From NCBI RefSeq assembly GCF_000715075.1, contig NC_134085.1, forward strand, positions 152,548,178-152,612,177: a stretch of 64,000 nt of DNA. The letters are read 5' to 3'. Positions 56,498-64,000 of the stretch are shown in pieces. How positions within the stretch are numbered: position 1 is the first letter of the stretch; every line of letters starts with the position of its first letter. Source of the DNA: Nicotiana tabacum (lineage: Eukaryota > Streptophyta > Magnoliopsida > Solanales > Solanaceae). A program made the position numbers and the translations under genes. A model generated the notes under the pieces. It was given only the letters and a program-made list of their open reading frames with translations, had not been told where the DNA came from and did not search any database.

Positions 56498-57306
56498 TAC
56501 AAATATGAATTTGGTTATCGTGAGGAGTAAACGAAATAAATACTAGCTTAAAAGACTTTTAACTGACTTCTTCATTCAGTTGCTGTTTTTGACATTCTCA
56601 CTGTTTTAATATAGAACTGCGTAGTGTTTTACGAGTTTTCTTTTCGTCAATCATTATTTATTGCTATTACTCACTGAGTTAGAGTACTCATTTTACTCCC
56701 TGCACCATATGTGCAGATACAGGTATCCCGGAGGCATAGTTTGATCCTTCTGCTGTTGTTCAGCTTATTCCGGAGTCATTGAGGTAGCTGCATGGCATCC
56801 GCAGGACCCGATTTCTCCCCTTATCCTTTTTTCCACATTCTAGACAACTCTATGTATAGGTTACTACAGAGACTTGTATTAGAGGCTCTTGGCTCGTGAC
56901 ACCAGATCGGTGGGATTTATATTGACATTTTATGGATTTTTCCGTACTGTTTATCTATTACTACAAATTTATAATCACGTTAACTGGACATTAAATCCTA
57001 TTAATTGGTAATGAATTCTACATAAGGGATTGTGAGTGACGAATTGGTCGGGCTTGCCTAGCATCGTGTTGGGCGCCATCACGATTGGGGATTGGGGTCG
57101 TGACAAGTTGGTATCAGAGCCTAGGTTACTAGGTCTCGCGAGTCTTGAGCCGGTTTAGTAGAGTCTCGCGGATCGGTACGGAGACGTCTGTACTTATCCT
57201 CGGGAGGCTGTAGAACCTGTTAGAAAAATTCCACATTCTTGAAATTCTTGTCGTGCGAACTTGTTGATCCGAATACTAAATTTCTCTCTATTCCATTCTC
57301 TCACTG

Positions 57307-60300
57307 ATGGTGAGGACTCGAGCTACCGGACATGCCAGACGACCACCAGTACCACCTATTGAGGCTACTAGGGGCCGTGGATGCGGTCGCGGTCATGGTA
57401 GAGGTAGAGAAGCAGGGGCAGCACCTGTGGATCCTTTAGTTGCCCCGGCTCCGGATTAGGCTCCAGCTATGGATGCTCCAACAGCACCAGTTCAGGCACC
57501 AACTGTGCCTATCCGGGTTCCAGGTCTTCAGGAGGCCTTGGAACAGATCTTGACAGTTTGCACAGGCCTAGCTCAGGCAGTTGCAGCCACCACAGCAGTA
57601 GCTACTTCGCAGGCCGAGGGAGGCAATCAGACCCCTGTTGCTCGCACACCTGAGCAGGTAGTGCAGGGATTACAGACTCCAAAGGCACCTCCAGCTCAGC
57701 CAATGGTACCCGTTCATGAGTACAGGGTTCCAGTTATGCCAGACGATGAGTAGCGTCATCTCGAGAGGTTCAGTAGACTTCAGCGTCCTTTTTTCAGTGG
57801 TGCTCAGGGCGAGGATGCCCAGGGTTTTCTCGACAAGTGTCAGCGTATGCTTCGAACAGTAGGGATTCTTGAGTCCAGCGGTGTGGCTTTTACTACATTT
57901 CAGTTTACTGGAGCGGCCTTCACTTGGTGGGAGGCGTATGAGCGGCGTAGGCCGGCAGGTGCAGCACCTTTGACTTGGCAGGAGTTCTCCACTCTCTTCT
58001 TGGAGAAGTGGATACCGCAGTCTCAGAGGGAGGAGCTGCATAGACAGTTTGAGTGGCTTCGCTAGGGAGACATGACTGTGTCTCAATATGAGGCGAGATT
58101 TTCTGAGTTGGCTCGTTATGCCTCATGGATAGTTCCGACTGATCGGGAGAGGATTAAGAGGTTCGTGGATGGTCTTAATTACCACCTTCGTATTCTGATG
58201 ACTCGAGAGAGAGTTCTGGGTATTTCCTTCGAGGATGCAGTTGATATTGCTCGTGACATTGAGACGGCTCGCCGTCAGGAGAGAGAGAGGAGAGGGAGGC
58301 CAAGAGGCCTCGAGGTTCTGGTAGTTTCAGTGGCGCTCCTTCGAGGGGCCAGTTCCAGCAAGGTCGGGGTCGTTCTTTCAGGCCCGCTCAGTCAGCTCGA
58401 CCTGAGTACCGAGGTGGATCTTCTGGTCATGGACATCATAGATCTCAGTAGGGCCAGTCATCACTCAGTGCCCTTACAGTCCAGAGTTCATCTCGTGCTT
58501 CATTTGCTCAGGGTTTTTCCAGGCCGAGTGTATTAGCTAGCCACTCTAGCACGAGGGGTTCCCTTCAGTCTCAGTTCCCAGCACCCAAGAGTTGCTATGA
58601 GTGTGGAGAGTTCAGGCATATGCGGAGGGAGTGTCCTCGCCGTGCTGCTAGCTCATCTCAGCAGAGGGGTCAGCCCTCGACTTCTGCTCTAGTTATTTCA
58701 CCACCCGCCCAGCCAGCTAGGGGCGAAGGTCAGGCAGCCAGGGGTTTCCCTAGAGGGGGAGGTCGATCAGGGGGAGGTCAGGCCCGTTTCTATGCACTCC
58801 CAGGCAGACCCGACGTCATTGCTTCGGATGCTATCATTATAGGTATTATTTCAGTCTGCCATAGAGATGCCTTTGCATTATTTGATCCCGGTTCCACCTA
58901 TTCCTATGTGTATTCATATTTTGCTCATCATTTGGGTACGACCCGAGGATGTCTTGCTTTACCTGTTCATGTATCTACCCCGATGGGTGATACCATTATT
59001 GTAGACCATGTATATCGGTCGTGTTTGGTGACTATTGGGGGCCTGGAGACCCGAGTTGATTTATTGTTGTTGAGCATGGTGGACTTTGATGTTATTCTGG
59101 GCATGGATTGGCTATCTCCGTGTCATATTATTCTTGACTGTCATGCTAAGATAGTCATTTTGGCTATACCGGGTGTTCCGAGGATTGAGTGGTGTGGCGT
59201 GACTGACTATGTTCCTAGTAGGGAGTTTCCTATCATATTTGGCTCTTGTGAGGGATGTTGGAGCTCAGACTCCTAGCATTGATTCGGTTCCAGCTATGAG
59301 GGATTTTCCCGATGTGTTTCCTGCAGACCTGCCAGGCATACCACCGGACAGGGATATTGATTTTGATATTGACACGGTGCCGGGCACTCATCCCATTTCT
59401 ATTCCGCTGTATCGTATGGCACCATCAGAATTGAAGGAATTGAAAGAACAACTTCAAGAACTCCTAGATAAGGGGTTCATTCGGCCTAGTGTGTCACCTT
59501 GGGGTGCACCGGTTCTATTTGTGAAAAAGAAGGAAGGCACAATGAGAATGTGCATTGACTACAGGCAATTGAACAAAGTAACAGTGAAGAACAAGTATCC
59601 CCTGACCCGTATCGATGATTTATTTGACCAGCTTCAGGGGGAAAGGGTATTCTCCAAGATTGATCTTCGTTCAAGCTATCACCAGTTGAAGATCAGGGAT
59701 TCAGATATTATGAAGACTGCTTTCAGGACTAGATATGAGCACTATGAGTTTCTTGTTATGTCCTTCGGGCTGACTAATGCCCCAGCCGCGTTCATGCATT
59801 TGATGAACAGTGTATTTCGGCCATATTTGGATTTGTTCGTGATTGTTTTTATTGATGAAATATTGGTGTACTCGTGTAGCCAGGAGGAGCACGCACATCA
59901 TTTACGAGTGGTATTACAGAGATTGAGGGAGGAGAAGCTTTATACAAAGTTCTCCAAGTGTGAGTTTTGGCTAGGGTCAGTGGCTTTCTTAGGTCACGTG
60001 GTGTCTAGCGAGGGTATTAAGGTCGACCCGAAGAAGATAGAAGTAGTACAGAGTTGGCCTAGACCGACCTCAGCCATAGAGATTCATAGTTTCCTCGGTT
60101 TGGCGGGTTATTATCGCCAGTTTGTTCAGGGTTTTCATCTATTGCCTCACCCTTGACCAAGTTGACGTAGAAGGGTGCTCTGTTTGTATGGTCGGACGAG
60201 TACGAGAAGAGCTTTAAGAAGCTCAAGACAGCTTTGACCACAGCTCTGATATTGGTGTTACCATCAGCTTCAGGTTCTTATACCGTCTATTGTGACGCTT

Positions 60301-62158
60301 CGAGAGTTGGTATTGGCTGTGTGTTGATGCATGAGGGTAGAGTGATTGCATATGCTTCTCGTTAGTTGAAGCCCCACGAGAAGAACTACCTTGTTCACGA
60401 CTTAGAGTTGGCTGCCATAGTTCATGCTTTGAAGATTTGGAGGCACTATTTATATGGCGTATCTTGTGAGGTATTCACCGATCATCGCAGTCTTCAACAT
60501 TTATTCAAGCAAAAGGATCTTAATTTGAGGCAGCGGAGGTGGCTTGTGTTGCTCAAGGATTATGATATTACCATTTTGTATCACCCCGGGAAGGCCAATG
60601 TGGTGGCTGATGCATTGAGCCGGAAGGCAGTTAGCATGGAGAGTTTGGCATGCATTCTAGTTGGGGAGAGGCCCTTTGCAGTTGATGTTCAGGCTTTGGC
60701 CAATCGGATGGTGAGATTAGACATTTCAGAGCCTAGCCGGGTGTTGGCTTATATGGTTTCTCGGTCTTCCTTGTATGACCACATTAGAGAGCGCCAGTAT
60801 GATGATCCACATTTGCTTGTCCTTAAGGACAGGGTTCAACATGATGATGTCAGGGATATGACCATTGATGGTGATGGCGTGTTGAGGATTCAGGGCCGGA
60901 TTTGCGTGCCCAATATGGATGGACTTCGGGAGTTGATATTGGAGGAGGCCCACAACTCACGGTATTCCATCCATCCAGGTGCCACGAAGATGTATCAGGA
61001 TTTGAGGCAGCACTATTGGTGGAGAAGAATGAAGAAAGATATTGTGGGATTTGTAGCTCGGTGTCTCAATTGTCAGCAGGTGAAATATGAGCATCAGAGA
61101 CCAGGTGGTTTGCTTCAACAGATGGTTATTCCCGAGTGGAAGTGGGAAAGGATCACTATGGACTTTGTGGTTGGACTTCCTCGAACTTTGAAGAAGTTTG
61201 ATGCTATTTGGGTGATTGTGGATCGGCTGACCAAGTCTGCGCACTTCATTCCAGTATGTACTACCTATTCTTCGGAGCGGCTAGCAGGGATCTTTATCCG
61301 GGAGATTGTCTGATTGCATGGGATTCCAGTGTCTATTATCTCAGATAGGGGTACTCAGTTTACTTTGCAGTTTTGGAGAGCACAACATTTCATCCTCAGA
61401 CGGACGGACAATCCGAGCGCACTATTCAGATACTGGAGGACATGTTGCATGCCTGTGTTATTGATTTCGGAGGTTCTTGGGATGAGTTTCTGCCGCTTGC
61501 AGAGTTTGCCTACAACAATAGCTATCAGTCCAGCATTCAGATGGCACCATATAAGGCCTTGTATGGGAGACGGTGTAGATCTCCAGTTGGTTGGTTCGAG
61601 CCTGGCGAGGCTAGGATGTTGGGAACAGACTTGGTTCAGGATGCCTTAGAGAAAGTGAAGGTGATTCAGGAAAGACTTCGTACAGCTCAGTCATGTCAGA
61701 AGAGTTATGCGGACCGGAAGGTTCGAGATGTGACCTATATGGTTGGTGAGAATGTCTTGCTGAAGATTTCGCCCATGAAAGGTGTTATGAGGTTTGGGAA
61801 GAAAGGCAAGTTGAGTCCACGGTTCATTGGGCCTTTTGAGGTGCTTCGGAGGATTGGGGAGGTGGCTTATGAGCTTGCTTTTCCACCCAACCTGTCGAGT
61901 GTGCATCCGGTATTCCATGTTTCTATGATTCGGAAGTATGTTGGGGACCTGTCTCATGTTTTAAACTTCAGCATGGTCCAGTTGGATGATGATTTGACCT
62001 ATGATGTGGAGCGAGTGGCTATTTTGGGTCGTCAGGTTCGGAGATTGAGATCAAATGATATCGCTTCGGTGAAGGTGTAGTGGAGAGGTAGGCCCGTGGA
62101 GGAGGCTATTTGGGAGACCGAGCGGGAGATGCGTGTGCAGGTATCCTCACCTGTTTGA
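57307..62158 (+). pseudogene. Tekay gag-pol with many stops
   Basis: Domains in order. Gag starts at ATG 57307, with core WWEAYERRRP...FSTLFLEKWIP, zinc knuckle CYECGEFRHMRREC (58594-58635). An aspartic protease site FDPGSTYSYV follows (D-S/T-G expected). Reverse transcriptase (59209-60156) has [20 protein letters not shown] and an active site FIDEILVYS, Glu (59857-59859) where FIDD is normal. RNase H follows ([21 protein letters not shown]), then integrase ([26 protein letters not shown]). A chromodomain-like end (WRGRPVEEAIWE) closes the frame. Stops: TAG at 57457, 57751, 58063, 58449, 60168, 60363 and 62078, each at a usual Gln codon, and TGA at 61311 at a usual Arg. Frame changes lie near 58290, 60131 and 61373. 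Not functional. Confidence 0.9.
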
Positions 62159-62205
62159 GGATCCAGGTATGTTTCTTGACTCGCTCGAGGACGAGCGTTT
62201 GTTTT

Positions 62206-62217
62206 AGTTGGGGAGGA
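62206..62217 (+). other. polypurine tract of the Tekay element
   Basis: AGTTGGGGAGGA immediately before the TGTGATG start of the 3' LTR, the site of plus-strand priming. Confidence 0.75.
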
Positions 62218-63199
62218 TGTGATGACCCAGCCCGTCGTCACGTGAGTTACTGCTCCATTTCCCCCATTTTATGCTTCTTCAACGGTATTCGGGGTGTTAG
62301 AGTTAAATCAGATTGGTTTTGATAGGAAATGAGACACTTAGTCTCTTTAAGGAAGGCTTGTTTTGGAAAAGGCAACCGGATCTTGACTATTGAGTTAGAG
62401 AGCTTGGATGTGATTTACGGTGATTCGATTAGCTTCGGGGGTTGATATGTGGCTTAGGAGTGTGATCGAAATCGATTTTGGAGGTCCAGAGTAGAATTAG
62501 GCTTGAATTGGCGAAGTTAGTATTTTGGCGAATTCCGGTTGGTAGGTGAGATTTTGATACGGGGGGTCGGAATGGAATTCCGAGAGTTTTAGTAGCTTCG
62601 TTAGGTGATTTTGGATGTGTGCACAAAATTTCAGATCATTCGGAGGTGTTTTGGTCGGGTTTTTGATCAAATGCGTATTTCAGAAGTTTTTAAGAAATTT
62701 AGGCTTGAATCCGATGTAATTTAATGGTTTTGGTGTTGTTTGTGGTGTTTTGATGATTGGAACAAGTTTTGATGATATTTTAGGATGTGATGGTGCTTTT
62801 GGTTGAGGTCCCGGGGGCCTCGGGATGATTTCGGATGGCTAACGGATGATTTTGGGACTTAGGATGTTGCAGAAATCTGCAGATCAGTGCTGCAGGGTTT
62901 TGCTCTATGCGATCGCAGGAGTGGCATTGCGATCGCATAGAAGCATTTTTGAGGGGTTGTTTGGTTGTTCAATGCGATCGCATAGGGAGGCATGCGATCG
63001 CACAGTGTAAAGTTAATCCAGGATTTTTGTGGAAATTTGTTCAATGCGATCGCAGGAGCAGGTGTGCGGTCGCATAGGTTAAGGTCTTTGTGCTATGCGA
63101 TCGCAGAGGATAGGATGCGATCGCATAGGGTTAATTATGGAGCTGTAGAGGACCTTGAGAGCTTTTGGACGGGAATTGAAGGGGTTTTCGACGGGAAGT
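62218..63199 (+). repeat. 3' LTR of the Tekay element, truncated
   Basis: Matches the 5' LTR from its first base with scattered differences, lacks the stretch corresponding to about 54877-54998, and stops at 63199 after GACGGGAAGT. About 2.1 kb of the LTR is missing from the window. Confidence 0.88.
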
Positions 63200-64000
63200 T
63201 GTAAACACGCGATTTTTGCCCTATGAAAGAATTACTCCCAAAAAATTCAAAATAAAACAATTTTCCTTTGTGTGCAATTTTTGTTATTTTTGTGTGGTAT
63301 TTTTGTATAATTATTTGTATTTTTATGAGTGCATGTTTATTTGTTTTAATTAATAAAAATTTAAAATATATCACATTTTCATTTAGTATTTAGTTAAGTT
63401 TGTTTTACATAAAAATGAAAGTCACAAAAATAGGAATATTTTGCATTGTTAGCATTTAATGTCAAATTATGCAATTTTGTTTTAATTGATGTTTAATTGT
63501 GTATGATAATTTTTGTTAGGAGTTTAATTAGTATTTTTGGAGTCAATTTAGTTTGTAGCTCAATTTAGAATTTTAGTTTTATCAAAAATAAAAAAGAAAA
63601 GAAAAGAGGGCTACAAGACGTTCATATTTGAATTGAGTCTAATATAACTATTTTGACTATTTTATCTTATTTCGGCGCAAAAGAAAAATTACAAAAAATA
63701 TATATATAAATTTTAGCTTATGTATTTCTCATAAACTTGAAAAAATACAAAATAGTACCTTATTTTTTATACTTTATATAATTTCGAAAATTATAAAATA
63801 TGTAGTTTTATTAATGTTTTGTAGTCATTATAAACTTAAAAAATATAGAAATAGTACTTTATATTTTATCGTTGTATAATTTCGAATTTTTTTTTTTAAA
63901 AAAAAGAGTTATTAACGTTTTGTAGCCATTTTAATCTTGAAAAACACAAAAATAATACTTTATATTTTATCTTTACATAAAAAAACGAAAATGACAAAAA
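63200..64000 (+). mobile_element. start of another LTR retrotransposon (possible), runs out of the window
   Basis: TGTAAACACGCGATTTTTGC begins exactly where the Tekay LTR is interrupted. A TG start and this opening are usual for LTRs of the Tat/Ogre kind. The rest is AT-rich, non-coding, with repeated words such as GTAGTCATTATAAACTTAAAA and GTAGCCATTTTAATCTTGAAA (about 63821 and 63923). Neither the end of the LTR nor its partner is in the window. Confidence 0.55.

Larger units (their letters stand above)
53935..57106 (+). repeat. 5' LTR of the Tekay element
   Basis: 3,172 bp, enlarged by a SINE of 293 bp and a target duplication. Holds a cluster of GCGATCGC palindromes (54637-54921) and a cluster of GGATCGGGCTGCACGCCGCA units (56226-56497). 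Confidence 0.92.
53935..63199 (+). mobile_element. Gypsy LTR retrotransposon, Tekay/Del chromovirus
   Basis: 5' LTR 53935-57106 (TGTGACG...CGTGACA), primer binding site TGGTATCAGAGCC from 57110 (initiator Met tRNA type), gag-pol 57307-62158, polypurine tract AGTTGGGGAGGA, 3' LTR from 62218. The 3' LTR is incomplete: it lacks the part matching about 54877-54998 and ends at 63199. The 3.2-kb LTR and a C-terminal chromodomain-like segment place it in the Tekay/Del group. The right target duplication cannot be seen. Confidence 0.92.

Noticed and set aside
56224..56508. 94-residue frame in the Tekay LTR
   Set aside because: It is the translation of the GGATCGGGCTGCACGCC repeat array.

Overview
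The window is plant nuclear DNA, most likely from a solanaceous species and probably Nicotiana. The evidence is: introns with GT-AG borders, tRNA-derived SINEs of the Solanaceae types (one TS-like with an AAC/GTT tail), solanaceous MITEs, and Tekay-type Gypsy and Copia LTR retrotransposons. No organelle or bacterial sequence is visible. Three host genes are supported; most of the rest is nested transposable elements.

Layout. 387-6192 (+): the 3' eleven exons of a plastid-type D-xylose/H+ symporter-like MFS transporter (XYLL2 type), whose 5' end lies outside the window; a SINE and a long perfect-looking foldback sit in its introns. 7700-7948: a Stowaway-like MITE. 7958-19377: an 11.4-kb Mutator-like element (MULE) with a perfect 9-bp target-site duplication (TSD). 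It carries a MULE transposase (minus strand) and a DUF1985/Ulp1-peptidase gene (plus strand), tail to tail and both broken, and its non-coding parts are full of a palindromic GGTATAC motif. 19468-21486 (+): a small lysine-rich protein gene with a TATA box and telo-box starting about 80 bp from the MULE. 23445-25690 (-): a mitochondrial bL31-like ribosomal protein gene with a long intron.

From 23963 to 53934 lies an inverted duplication. An inverted copy of the bL31m intron/upstream region, an LTR fragment and flanking DNA sits inside the LTR fragment of the original copy, bordered on both sides by the same 12 bp. Later insertions split the inverted copy: a Helitron (26851-30507), a Copia element (30522-36324, TSD ATGTT) and a 13.4-kb gag-only LTR element (37691-51086, TSD ATATG). 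For all three, the other arm of the duplication shows the empty site, so the order of events can be read directly. A Tekay/Del Gypsy element (53935 to about 63199) follows, with 3.2-kb LTRs, many CAG-to-TAG stops and a TS-like SINE in its 5' LTR. Its 3' LTR is cut at 63200 by what looks like the start of another LTR retrotransposon that runs out of the window.

All boundaries come from reading the sequence by eye. Family names rest on recognised protein motifs and were not searched against a database.
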